Source: Ampullaceana balthica
Taxonomy: Eukaryota > Mollusca > Gastropoda > Lymnaeidae
Length of the DNA stretch: 64,000 nucleotides
Assembly: GCA_944989445.1 (NCBI GenBank)
Contig: CALYLW010000043.1
Coordinates: forward strand, 887,001-951,000
Direction of reading: 5' to 3'
Part shown: positions 10,928-23,177 of the stretch, piece by piece
Layout: the number at the start of each line of letters is the position of its first letter
Numbering within the stretch: the first letter of the stretch is position 1
The notes under the pieces: model-generated
Seen by the model: the letters and a program-made list of their open reading frames with translations, nothing else
The model's database searches: none
What the model was told of the DNA's origin: nothing
Position numbers and translations under genes: made by a program

Positions 10928-11935
10928 ATATACATATCTTCTTATCTGTTTACAGACGCTCCTTCTATACAGAAGATTATTGCGTCCTACGCTTATCTAT
11001 GGTTTGTGTATAGTCCTGGATTTTTATTAGAGATTTAAATGTTGATAAAGTGTTGGTTTTCCTGGATTCCTCAGGCAACCCATTCCACGCCCGAATTCCG
11101 GGCGAGAAGAAGGAAAACTTGTATGTGTTTGTTATTGCATACGGAATAAGAAAGGTGTTTTTATCCTTATGTCTATCTGAGGGTTGTATTAAGTTATCTT
11201 TGTGTTGTATTTCTAAATTAGAATTAATTGCTTTATGTATGATTACTACTTTGCTCTTGGTTCTTCTATCCTCTAGTGTTTCAAGGTTTAATGATTTAAC
11301 TAATGGTGTTATTCTTGTCAGTTTCGAATATTCTCCAGTAATGAATCTGGCAGCTCTTTTTTGAATTTGTTCTAGTAAATCAATGTTTTCTTTAGTGGAT
11401 GGGTCCCATACAGAAGATGCATATTCTAGTACAGGTCTCACCAAAGTGAGGTAGCATTTTAGTTTTGTATCTCTATTACATTTGTTAAAGTTCCTTTTTA
11501 TAAAGCCTAAGGTTTTGTTTGATTTTTTAATAACTTCATTGACATGGGGATTCCATGATAGTTTCTCATTTATTAAGACTCCTAAGTATTTTGCATCTTT
11601 AGTTTGGGTCAGTTCTTTTCCATGAATGTAATATTTTGAATTTATTTGTTTCTTTTTATTTGTTACTCTTAACAGTTGACAGTTTTCTGGGTGGAAAGAC
11701 ATACTCCAGTTAGTTTCCCATTTTATCAATTCATCTAAGTCTTTTTGTAAAATTTTGCTATCTTGTTCTGATTTAATTGTTCTATAGATTATACAATCAT
11801 CAGCAAATAACCTAACTTTTGTACCTGTTGAGATGTTGTTGGGTAAATCATTTATATAAATTAAAAAGAGTAAGGGACCTAGCACAGTTCCTTGTGGAAC
11901 TCCTGAGTTAACCTTTATTGGTGCAGATTTAGATT
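10928..11935 (-). mobile_element. LINE family A, copy 2 (5'-truncated, 302 open codons)
   Basis: 5'-truncated non-LTR retrotransposon. The open frame spans 11885-10977 and continues in frame upstream to SGVPQGTVLGP. Visible reverse-transcriptase features are GVPQGTVLGPLLFLIYINDL, the catalytic LFADDCIIYR box, LIKWETNWSMSFHPENCQLL, AKYLGVLINEKLSWNPHV and LVRPVLEYASSVWDP (thumb). The C-terminal GIRAWNGLPEESRK is typical of CR1/Jockey-type ends. The endonuclease and first RT motifs are absent, so it cannot move by itself. The stop codon lies inside the conserved 3' tail (GGACGCAATAATCTTCTGTA). The intact frame suggests that this is the youngest of the three copies. Confidence 0.92.
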
Positions 11936-12404
11936 TATATATATATAGAGAGAGATAGATAGCCTCGTGTTATCATTTGTTTCACATCTTATTTCATTTC
12001 ATTAGTGTCTTCCATAGTAGTTTCTTGGAATTACTAATTTTGAATATAAACAACCACATAATTTGGTTTGCTTACGTTCACATTGTCACCAGAAGTAAGT
12101 TTCTTTACATTACATTTACATTACATTATCTCACTGCCTCCTTCACCTCAGTGCCAGTTTAATGTGATGCATTTTTAAGCCACCTTGGAAGTTTTAAACA
12201 AATCATTGCCATTTATGTCAAAGTGCATATGCCAGACACCCACTTCATTGCTCTGTACTCTTCATTGATAATAGTGGTTCCATACTGGGGCTCTCAAAGA
12301 ACTTGGTCGTCGATTATAAATGTGGACAAGTTAATTTTTCTGGCAGCTTTTATTATTACTTTTTTTTTAATTTAATTTTGTGATGATAGCCTGTCTCCTT
12401 TTCT

Positions 12405-12605
12405 CTCTTCGGCTCTCTTTGGATTTCACCGCGGCTACGTTTTTATTATTTTATCTCTTTATATTCGTTTTATTTGTTCATTGAAGAAGGCTCTTTGTCG
12501 AAACGTTCGCTGTTTTGTTACGTCCTGTCAGGCTCACTCATACCCTGTTTACATGTTATCCATCTACTAATGTATAAGCCTGATTGCAGTCTCAACCACA
12601 TGTTG
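12405..12605 (+). mobile_element. Dispersed repeat with GAAGAAGGCTC...CGAAACGTT module, copy 1
   Basis: About 200 bp highly similar to the reverse complement of 57290-57475. Shared landmarks are GATTTCACCGCGGCTACG, TATATTCGTTTTATTTGTTC, GAAGAAGGCTCTTTGTCGAA, GGCTCACTCATACCCTG and AAGCCTGATTGCAGTCTCAA. Family unknown. Confidence 0.75.
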
Positions 12606-13400
12606 TTCACTCCTTGTCTGAAGTTATGAATAATCTAAAATTCGCACGAGTAATCTCTTTGTTATAATTTTTCATTTGTAACTTTATATTTAAATACACA
12701 TAAACACCACCAGGTCAGTTTATTAGGGACCCGATAGCAGTTCTCAAAAGCAAAGTAACGGAGATTGATGATCTGACTGTGACATGCTGTAAACAGTTGT
12801 TAATTTTGTGTCTGTGGTCTCCGTCTACCAACTCTAATACCAAGGAGCCCCTGCGACCAGTGAAACACCCTCTTTGGTAAAACAAAACATCGTAAACACC
12901 CTCGACTTCTAAGGCATACTGGCTGATCATTTCAATCAGAGGAGGCAAAGAAACGTTTTACGTGCCAAATAGTTTTTGGTTAATTATAACACTACGGGCG
13001 TTATGGTAAGTTATTTATAAAGCGCTTTAGAGGAGTCATTCATATAATGATTATAGCGTTTTAATGTAAATCATGTATTATATTAATCACAATATGTAAT
13101 AAAATCTAGTATGTACTGTAAAAATTTGAAAATATTATTAATTAATGGGGAAAAAATTGCTGCCATTACAAGAGAAGACTATCAGTAAGAAGAATGTATA
13201 AAATGGGTTGCAAAAACATGGGAAAACTATAAGAAAGAATGATGTAAAAATTTTATCATGGATCAAGTCACGGTGAAGACTGGAACCTGTTCCCAGGCCC
13301 TGATTCCATCCAGTTCCTATGGGTACCCGGTATAAGTTGGTGAAAACAAGGCGGCGGATTTTCTGCTAGCCACACACTCACCCAGTAGATCTTGGCTAAC

Positions 13401-13492
13401 TGAATCTTGAGAACGCTGCTTCATTTGCCCCAATCTTGAGAATGCTGCTTCATGTGCCCCAATCTGGAGAACGCTGCTTCATGTGCCCCAAT
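13401..13492. repeat. 30-bp tandem repeat, 3 copies
   Basis: Unit CAATCTTGAGAACGCTGCTT plus CATGTGCCCC, with minor changes (AATGCTG, CATTTGCC, CTGGAGA). Confidence 0.85.
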
Positions 13493-15431
13493 GTCTGATA
13501 AGGCAAATAAAAAATATTTTTAAAAAATTACTTGTAAAGACTGTAACTTTCATGCGTTTAGAAATTGCCATCCACAATACATGTGAAAGCTGGAAGAGGT
13601 GGCAAAATAAAATAAAATATTGAGCGATATGTTTCTGTCTACGTAACTAACACAACAAACGTTTATTTTGTGTTCACTCTAGGATTTCAGAAAGATTTTT
13701 TTTTAATATAGTGAATGAATTTGACAATATTTTTGTTGATTTAACAAGATCTGACCGAGGCTTTCGAGTTTTAACAAATATGAGTTTTCTTAATGCATAT
13801 TGAAATCAAATGGATTTCTTGAACCAGAACCAGCACAATTAACTATAGTGTTCAGTGCTCCTTCTGTTTTGTTTTCGTGCATTCTGTTTACACAGCCTCT
13901 TACCCCTCGCGCCCAAGAGCTATGTCCGAATTGATGATTGTGCAATTTCGGGAATTTTCAACCACTCAGACAGAGGTAAGATTTACTGTGGTTGAGTCAT
14001 CGTGCCATTTACGCATTCAAAGAGCTTGAACTGACCATTAATTCCAAGAAAGTTAATGTTGTGGCAAAATGAGAAAATTCCTCTCCAAAACATTACCAAT
14101 GATGGTTCTAACCTGCCCTTTGTAGCTGTTAGCTGGTAGGTTTGTGGGATGCATGTCTCTAGCTCACGCTCTAAAGTCGATGTTCTATTGGTAATGTAGT
14201 GAGAACCCCTTGTTCTGGAGGTGAGTGGCATTTCAAAAGCTACCGTAACATTTTGGCTCCTCGTTGAGACTATCCAGTCGCCGGAGAGAATGTCTCATAT
14301 CGATGTTTTGTTAAGTGGTGAGATGATTAGGGATGAAACTCCAATCCCTTTAAAAAAACATTTGGAAGAGGAACATAAAAGAAGAGAACAAGAGAACAAG
14401 AAAACAAAGATTTGAAGATCAATGCCTAGCATTGTGCTAGCAGGCGAGCAACGTACTAGCTAGTGAGCATCACTTGCCGCCTAGGACACATCCAGAACAA
14501 GACAGCTAACAAATTGGTCAAATTGTGTCAATCAATCCGAGGATGCAAACAAAATTTAAAAAAAAACAATATTACGGAAGGCTAAAATACCCAGTAAACC
14601 CAGTTTCCCAACTAGCTGTGCTGCCGAGAATGATAATATTCCATATTCGAAGACTTGCTATGTAAGCCATTGAAATAGACAAGAATGTCTCATGTTTTTA
14701 CTTCCGTTTTTGGAGACAATTTGATGATATTTTTTTATGTCAACAAAACAGCACTACAAGAACAAGTTTTATTAGTATTTAAAATTTTTCAGTTTTCATG
14801 GACTTGTCAACCTAAAGAAATGGTCCATTCATCAAAATATCGATCGTGTCGTCGCAAATTGTTTTCAGAAATGACTTCAGTCTAAAAATTAAATTATAGT
14901 GAACAGTAAAATAACCTATTGGGACCAACTTTGAGTAGGCCAATTTTCAGATAGCTCGGGGGGATTTCAATGTAAGAATTTAATTATCTCTTGGGCCGTT
15001 CAGTTATACGTCTTCGGGTATAATGTGTTTATACTCTCAGGTTTTTTTAGGGGTGTGAGGGGGGGGGGAGAGAAAATGGTAGCATTTCGGGTTCTAAACC
15101 ATAATGCTTTGATTAAATTTAAACCTTGATTTGCCAAATATTACGTCAATTAATTTGGTTATTCTAAAAATCGAAATTAGCTTTATTTTATTTTAAGAGC
15201 ACTGTGTTCGAATAATATGTCATAGAGACAACGTGGATATATTTTCACTGCATTTAATGTATAATCTACAAAAGGTGATTATTAAAAATCCATACTCTTA
15301 TTCAACTAAACGACTAAATCTGCATTGATTTTTTGAGCTTAGCTAATCACATTTTATAATTAGCTTTGTAGCAGAAAGTATTTATGTATGTTTTTATTTG
15401 GTGACAAAACTTCTTAACGACAACAAATATT

Positions 15432-17452
15432 TCATATCATCATCATCAGTGGCGCTACAGCCCATGTAGGGCCCTGGCCTGCTCCACCACATCATCATCA
15501 TCAGTGGCGCTACAGCCCATGTAGGGCCCTGGCCTGCTCCACCACATTATCATCATCAGTGGCGCTACAGCCCATGTAGGGCCCTGGCCTGCTCCACCAC
15601 ATCATCATCATCAGTGGCGCTACAGCCCATGTAGGACCCTGGCCTGCTCCACCACATCATCATCATCAGTGGCGCTACAGCCCATGTAGGGCCCTGGCCT
15701 GCTCCACCACATCATCATCATCAGTGGCGCTACAGCCCATGTAGGGCCCTGGCCTGCTCCACCACATCATCATCATCAGTGGCGCTACAGCCCATGTAGG
15801 ACTCTGGCCTGCTCCACCACATCATCATCATCAGTGGCGCTACAGCCCATGTAGGTCCCTGGCCTGCTCCACCACATCATCATCATCAGTGGCGCTACAG
15901 CCCATGTAGGGCCCTGGCCTGCTCCACCACATCATCATCATCAGTGGCACTACAGCCCATGTATGGCCCTGGCCTGCTCCACCACATCATCATCTATGGC
16001 ACTACAGCCCATGTATGGCCCTGGCCTGCTCCACCACATCATCATCAGTGGCACTACAGCCCATGTATGGCCCTGGCCTGCTCCACCACATCATCATCAG
16101 TGGCACTACAGCCCATGTATGGCCCTGGCCTGCTCCACCACATCATCATCTATGGCACTACAGTCCATGTATGGTCCTGGCCTGCTCCATCACATCATCA
16201 TCAGTGGCACTACAGCCCATGTATGGCCCTGGCCTGCTCCATCACATCATCATCAGTGGCACTACAGCCCATGTAGGGCCCTGGCCTGCTTCACCACATC
16301 ATCATCTATGGCACTACAGTCCATGTATGGCCCTGGCCTGCTCCACCACATCATCATCATCAGTGGCACTACAGCCCATGTATGGCCCTGGCCTGCTTCA
16401 CCACATCATCATCTATGGCACTACAGTCCATGTATGGCCCTGGCCTGCTCCACCACATCATCATCATCAGTGGCACTACAGCCCATGTATGGCCCTGGCC
16501 TGCTCCATCACATCATCATCAGTGGCACTACAGCCCATGTATGGCCCTGGCCTGCTCCATCACATCATCATCAGTGGCACTACAGCCCATGTATGGCCCT
16601 GGCCTGCTCCACCACATCATCATCATTGGCACTACAGCCCATGTATGGCCCTGGCCTGCTCCATCACATCATCATCAGTGGCACTACAGCCCATGTAGGG
16701 CCCTGGCCTGCTTCACCACATCATCATCTATGGCACTACAGTCCATGTATGGCCCTGGCCTGCTCCACCACATCATCATCATCAGTGGCACTACAGCCCA
16801 TGTATGGCCCTGGCCTGCTCCATCACATCATCATCAGTGGCACTACAGCCCATGTATGGCCCTGGCCTGCTCCATCACATCATCATCAGTGGCACTACAG
16901 CCCATGTAGGGCCCTGGCCTGCTTCACCACATCATCATCTATGGCACTACAGTCCATGTATGGCCCTGGCCTGCTCCACCACATCATCATCAGTGGCACT
17001 ACAGTCCATGTATGGCCCTGGCCTGCTCCACCACATCATCATCATCAGTGGCACTACAGTCCATGTATGGCCCTGGCCTGCTCCATCACATCATCATCAG
17101 TGGCACTACAGCCCATGTAGGGCCCTGGCCTGCTTCACCACATCATCATCTATGGCACTACAGTCCATGTATGGCCCTGGCCTGCTCCACCACATCATCA
17201 TCATCAGTGGCACTACAGCCCATGTAGGGCCCTGGCCTGCTTCACCACATCATCATCTATGGCACTACAGTCCATGTATGGCCCTGGCCTGCTCCACCAC
17301 ATCATCATCATCTATGGCACTACAGTCCATGTATGGCCCTGGCCTGCTCCACCACATCATCATCATCAGTGGCACTACAGCCCATGTATGGCCCTGGCCT
17401 GCTCCATCACATCATCATCAGTGGCACTACAGCCCATGTAGGGTCCTGGCTC
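15432..17452 (-). repeat. Satellite of about 38 units (49-58 bp) derived from the 3' end of the neighbouring LINE
   Basis: Read on the minus strand, the unit is a run of ATG triplets (2-4), then GTGGTGGAGCAGGCCAGGGC and CCTACATGGGCTGTAGCGCCACTG. Length varies through the number of ATG/CAT triplets. Left units (15432-15945) have GGCGCTAC and GTAGGG; right units have GGCACTAC and mostly GTATGG. The right part shows a higher-order pattern. The last unit (about 17400-17452) merges into the 3' end of the LINE at 17.45-20.03 kb. All long frames here (repeating HHHQWHYSPCMALACS on the plus strand) are artefacts. Confidence 0.93.
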
Positions 17453-20030
17453 CACCACATCCTTCCATTAGGATCAATCCATGGCTTTCCTCCTCCATGC
17501 CCGAACCCCCAGCTGGTGTATGTCCATTTCCAAATCATCGATCCACCTCAGTCTTGGGCGACTATTGAGTCATCTACCCCCAGGCTTATGTCTGTAAAAT
17601 ACTTTTGCTGCTCTACATCCTGGCATCCTTTCAAATGTCCTGCCCAGCGTAGTCTTCCTTTTTTAATCATTGTGACTATGTGTGGGTCTTTGTACAGATG
17701 ATATAGTTCTTGGCTTGTAAGAACTCTCCAGATAGCATTATCTATCACTGGGCCATATATTTTCAGGAGGTTTTTCCTCTCTCAGGTGTTGAGCAGGTTC
17801 TCTACTTTTCTGGTCAGCCCAAGTCTCACTAGCGTACATTAAAAACCGGTCTTATGATAGTGGTGTATATTGGTTTCTTGGTTTCCCTTGAGAGGCTTTT
17901 GCTTCCCTAGATATTTCAAAGTAGCAACTCTCTCAAATTTGTGGTTGACTATAGCGATGTTATCATCAGCATGGGTGTTTCGCGACATAATCATATACTT
18001 TGTCTTCGGTTCATTTATAACAAGACCAGCTTCGGCAGAGGGATTTTCAAGTTACCTGAAAGCTGTAACTGCATGTGTCATTACGGTTTTACCCAGTAGT
18101 GCTATATCATCTGCGTCTTCCAGGTAATGTAGTGGTTGGCTATACAAGGTTCCTGGTTATCTTTGTTCTGTTATACCCCTCTGGAAGTACTTAGTTATGT
18201 TCCCGCTGGTACTCATATGAATGCTTCTAATATTTTTTTCCAGTGTGATGTTAAATAGCATACATGATAGAGAATCTCCTTGTCTGAGACCGCGGTGAAG
18301 TTTAAACCCCCTTGAGTATTCTCCCTGCACCTTGATTCAACTTTTGGAGCTGGCCATTGTCATATATATATGAGCCGAGTAAGTTTATTAGGGACTCCGA
18401 GTTCTTGTAGAGTGTTGTATAGGTAATTCCTATTTACGCAATCGTATGCTGTTTTGTAGTCGACATATAATTGGTGAATGTCGATTTTATATTCATAACA
18501 TTTCTCGAGGAGCCTTCTTTTAGTAAATATGTGATCTGTGGTTGATCTATTCTGCCTGAATTCGCAGTGATAGTCCCCCAGGAACTGTTCACTGTACTTT
18601 TCGAGTTTTTTCACTATGAGTTTTGTGAGGATTTTGTAAATTACATTAAGAATTGAAATTCCTCTATAGCTTGAGCAGGTTAACTTAGATCATTTTTTGA
18701 ATTGGGATTATGAGAGCTGTGTTCCACTCAGTTTGTATTTCTTCCTCCTGTCAGATTTTGAAAATAAGTTCGTGTATTTACCTATGTACTGTATCCCTTC
18801 CACGCTTTATCTGTTCCGCAGAGATGAGATCTATTCCTGGAGCTTTCCTATTTTTCATGGTGGATATTACTTCTTTTATTTCATTTAATGTTGGTTGATT
18901 GACCGGTGGGTCAGGTCCTCCTTGTGGTGGAGTGTAATCCTCATTGGTGTCTCCACCTTGTCCATTTAGTAATTCTTCAAAGTGCTGTGCCTATCCCTCT
19001 AATGCTTTACTGCTCTCTGTGATCAATTCTCCAATCGTATTTTCACACATGTGGCATCTTGCTTGAAAGCAATTCTTTTTCTGCTTTATCTTCAGGTACA
19101 TTACCCTCACATCTCTTTCTTTTGTCAATTCTTCTCTTTTTGTCCGGAAGTCGTTTTTTTCCTTCTGAAATTTTTGCTGGATAACCTTCTCGATTAATAA
19201 TATAGTTACCGTGTCCTTCTTGTCTCTTTTTTGCAGCATCGTTAGTCTAGCCTTCTTCTATGACTTCTTTGCAGTCTGCATCATACCATCCTGTTCTTTT
19301 CACTATCGGTTTAAAAACAAATGTTTCCACTGCTACACTTTTATCTATTTGCTTCATATTTTCCCACTGCTGGTTTATAATATCGTTGCTGGTTGATTCT
19401 CTTTTGTATAATTCTAGTTGGGTTTCAATCTTCTGTTGATATTCCTCAGTAATGTTTGGGTCCCTGCTCAATTTCAGAATATTTTATTGTTTTTCTCTTT
19501 TATTTTGTTTATTGTAAATGTTACTTATTCTTTGTTTATATTTGATCCTAACCAGTATATGGTCTGAGTCTATGTTTGCCGCTCTACAACTTTGCACATA
19601 TAATATGTCAGAGCCATGCCTCCAGTAAATAAGTACATGGTCTATTTGATTACCAGTAAATCCATCTGGAGATATCTATGTCACTTTATCTATTAGCTTA
19701 GATTGGAAAATTGTGCTACTGATTGTCATTCCTTTACAGATGGCAAAGTCTATAAGACACTTTCCGTTGTCATTGCTCTCATCATTCAGACTTTCCTTTC
19801 CGATTGCTGGTCTATACACTAGTTCTTTCCTATTTTTGCGTTGAAATAACCAAGGAGTATTTTGGTATCGTGGCGTGGGGCCTCATCATATACTCTTTCG
19901 AGCGCTTCATAGAAAGCTTCCTTTATGTTTTCACCTGTATCTTCCGTTGGTGCATGTGCACAGATTAACGTGATGTTGAACATTTTTCCTCTAATCCTTA
20001 TGGCGCATAATCTTTCATGAACAACTATTT
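17453..20030 (-). mobile_element. LINE family B, near 2.6-kb decayed copy (EN + RT + C-terminus)
   Basis: Minus-strand non-LTR element in coding order from 20030 down. The endonuclease part has ITLICAHAPTEDTGENIKEA, RHDTKILLGYFNAKIG (GDFN-type), NDNGKCLIDFA, SPDGFTGNQIDHVL and NIDSDH. A linker part follows (19471-18991; KRTGWYDADCKEVIEEG, KKNCFQARC). The RT part (18614-18360) has RQNRSTTDHIFTKRRLLEKC and YVDYKTAYDCVNRN. The catalytic box near 18125 reads LEDADDIALLG. The C-terminus (17748-17548) has RLRWAGHLKGCQD. Several frameshifts and stops make it inactive. Its 3' end is the founder-type unit of the adjacent satellite. Confidence 0.9.
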
Positions 20031-20122
20031 AACTTTTTTTTTAAATTTGAATATTTTGTACTTACAATACTTACATTGCTTACCTTTCGATTGAAATCTC
20101 AATTAAAACTTGTCTACCTGGG

Positions 20123-20410
20123 CATGGGCGTCGCTAGGAATTTTTCCAGGGGGGGGGGCAAAAAAATCCCACTTTTTTATTATTTTAACTGGCAATGCCA
20201 TACAGGTACAATTTTCAATTAAATTCAAGTTCAGTATAAAATAAGGGTTGAAAAAAGCCTTAGAAATTAAAAAGACCTACAAATTAGTGCTGTAATAGTT
20301 AAAATACAACATTTATTAATGCATTTAATAAATTAATTTTTTTTTCTCAAATGTAGGGTGGGGGGGGGGCCAAATGCCCCCCTTGCCCCCCCCCCTTCCC
20401 TACGCCCATG
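20123..20410. mobile_element. hAT-like MITE, 288 bp, with 8-bp target duplication
   Basis: The ends CATGGGCGTCGCTAGG and (reverse complement of the right end) CATGGGCGTAGGG form short terminal inverted repeats. They are flanked on both sides by TACCTGGG (20115-20122 and 20411-20418). An 8-bp duplication with CAnnGGCGTAGC-style ends is characteristic of hAT transposons. The interior is AT-rich with G/C homopolymer runs at both ends and no coding capacity. Confidence 0.88.
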
Positions 20411-20929
20411 TACCTGGGCCAACAATTTTGGAGTAAATAAGTTGGTGCAGGAGTCATCAGATTCACAGCTACCATTTCTTCTTCCATTTTTTAAATCAAA
20501 TCTCGGTTAATGTAACTCGCCTGTCTGAAAAGTTGTAAACCAAATTGAAATCAAACTGCTTCTGTTCAAGAACACCGAAAACGTTTTAACAAAATTAAGG
20601 AATTCATTCTTAATACATTTTTTGTCTTACCGATTTCTGAAACTTCAAACTAATTTTAATTGCTTAATTGTGAAGTATTTGGATTTTAATACATCGATGA
20701 AAATAAAAAAAATTAATAATTCAAATTTACATTTACGTATTTTCAACAAAAAAAAGAGGTGAGCTGGGTATCAATAGCTGAATAATAAAAGGCAGCATTT
20801 GAATAATAAGACTTCGATTCCAATAATTTTTTTTAAAAAGTAATTTTATTTTTAATAACCGTGCATTTTAACTTTGGCATTCATTTAAATTACCACTATA
20901 TTTAGTTAAAATGCTAGGAGTTTGTTTCT

Positions 20930-22740
20930 AGCTGGTATTGTTTTTCGTCCGTCGTAGTCGACGATGACCATTCTCATCATGTTTGTATTTGACTTGTGCT
21001 AGGCCGCCACATGTGTCCTCTGGAGGCTTATTAACCATATTCTACCATGAAATTGGCGTCCGCATGTCGGACAAGAGATGGATGGGATCCCTTCAGGAGG
21101 GTTTTGGATACGGTCCATCCTGTCTTGACGTTTTGACTTGGCAGCCTGTTGTCTATTAGTCTCACAGACAGCTGCGCCATTCCATATCATAGAGCGCCAG
21201 TGGGCTCGGTTACTGGCTGCTGCTTCCCAGGAGTCATGTCCGATTTCGAAGGCCGAAAGATCAGTTTTAAGTGCATCCTTGTAGCGCTTTCGTGGACCTC
21301 TGCGTGCTCTATGCCCTTCTGTAAGCTCACCATAGAAGAGCCTCTTGGGGAGGCGATGGTCGGCATGCGCACTACATGCCCCGCCCAGATTAGTTGACTT
21401 TGCATGAGGCTAGTGTGGATGCTGGGGAGTCCTGACCTGGCTAATATTTCGGTGTCTGGAACTTTTTCCTGCCATTTTATATTGAGAACTTTTCTTAGGC
21501 TTTTGGTGTAGAAGTGGTTCAGCAACCTCGCACTTGGATGGTATACAGTCCAAGTTTCACGTGCATATAATAAGGCGGGGAGCACTACAACTCTGTATAC
21601 TTTTAGTTTTGTTTGGGTGCTGATTTCCCTTCTGTTCCAGACACTGTCATGCAATCTACTGAATGTTGCGCTGGCCTTTGAGATTTTCGCGTTCACCTCT
21701 TCATCAATATTGGCCTTCTGAGACAGTGTGCCGCCAAGGTAAGTAAAGCGGCTCACTGTGTTGATTTCGTAGCCGTTGATGATTATAGTAGGCTAAGTAT
21801 AGAATTTGCCTGGGTCCGGCTGGTGTAATTCTTCTGTATTCTTTGTGTTGGTGGTGAGCCCAAAGCTAGAACACGCACTGGAAAATTTGTCAACACTTAC
21901 TTGCAGGTGTGCTTCAGAGCCCGCGTTAAGGGCACAGTCATCAGCAAAAAGAAGGTCCAGGATGCTGTCTGATTTTAACTATGTTTGAGCTTTAAGTCTC
22001 ATCATGTTGAACAGACGACCATCAGTGCGATACTAAAGTCCATGCCTACATTGCTATTCTTGAAGGCCTCTGTAAGCATGGCTGTGAACATGAGGCTGAA
22101 TAATGTTGGGGCAAGAACACAGCCTTGCTTAACGCCATTTGTGACAGTGAATGGTTTAGAGACCTCTTCGTTGTCCTGGACTCGAGCCTGCATGCCATCA
22201 TGGAATTGCCTTACAATGGCTATATACTTATTTGGACACCCATACTTGGCCATAATCCTACATATGCCCTCTCTGTAGACTGTGTCAAAGGCTTTTGTAA
22301 CTTCTATGTAAATGGAAAATAGGTCCATATTCTGCTCCTGACACTTTTCCTGCAATTGTCTTGCTGCAAAGATCATGTCGATGGTCCCACGTTCTTTCCG
22401 GAAACCTCATTGGTTTTCTGGTAAAAGACCCTGATACAGATGTGACTTTACGTGATTTAGGAGGATTCTGGCGAGTATTTTTCCTGCATTGATAGCAGTG
22501 AAATTCCACGATGATTATCGCAGGCTTGGAATGTCCCTTTTTGCGTGTACAAGTAGACTATAGAGGCATCTTTAAAATCCTGGGGGATAGCCTTTTGCAT
22601 CATTAGAAAGATTTCATGCAACTTTTGCAGTATAACACTGCCACCTTCTTTGTATATTTCAGCTGGAATTGAGTCTGCTCTAGCTGGTATACCTACGTTA
22701 CAAACATCCATATTTGAATGAATGATTGTCAATGAAGGAT
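20930..22740 (-). mobile_element. LINE family C, 5'-truncated and frameshifted
   Basis: Minus-strand non-LTR element. Order: 22732-22457 (IPAEIYKEGG, KDASIVYLYTQKG, CDNHRGISLLS); 22376-22002 (MIFAARQLQEKCQEQNMDLF, YIEVTKAFDTV, GVKQGCVLAPTLFSLMF); catalytic LLFADDCALNAG near 21965-21925; 21756-21187 (RFTYLGGTLSQKANIDEEVN, LLYARETWTVY, LIWAGHVVRMP). At 21190-20999 a C-terminal zinc-finger remnant (CPTCGRQFHGRIWLISLQRTH) has lost one expected histidine. The 3' end is ATCGTCGACTACGACGGACG. Several frameshifts; inactive. Confidence 0.92.
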
Positions 22741-23177
22741 TAGGTATGTGATATTCTACTAGATAAAGATCTCACTATGCATAGTTATTTAAACAGTGGG
22801 CTGGTGTAGTAAAGCTAGTGGCCATCATGGCTTGGTGTGACTTCGATGATAAGAAGACTATAGCTGATATTGGGAAACATGCTTGTTGTGGCTCCTGTAC
22901 GTATAAGAAACACATTGTTAGTTTTATTATAAATCTATATTTCTTTGTCATGCAACTTTTCTCATGTTTATTCTGGCCCAGCGTCATTAATACTATGATA
23001 ACAAGTAGAGTACACTGTCCCTGGAAATGGCACAGGTGCCTACCGCATTAGTTGTTCCAGGTACTTGTCACGGGTACTTATTACATGTACGTGTCACAAC
23101 ATTTGTCACAGGTACTTGACACTGGAAATTCTAACTAATCTTCGTCATTTATTTTGGTCATGACTACTTGCGATGAG

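Larger units (their letters stand above)
11936..15431. other. AT-rich noncoding stretch
   Basis: Apart from the dispersed repeat at 12.4 kb and the 30-bp triplicate at 13.4 kb, nothing is recognised. A 77-codon minus frame (12948-12715) faintly resembles the start of a RhoGAP domain (PPLIEMISQYALEVEGVY) but is too short to call. Confidence 0.5.

Noticed and set aside
12715..12948. Minus-strand segment PPLIEMISQYALEVEGVY resembling the start of a RhoGAP domain
   Set aside because: The match covers fewer than 20 residues, the rest of the frame does not fit the domain, and no convincing splice partners were found.
15944..17568. Plus-strand frames of up to 385 codons, His/Trp-rich repeats
   Set aside because: Produced by the LINE-derived satellite read on the wrong strand; several overlapping frames give the same peptide.
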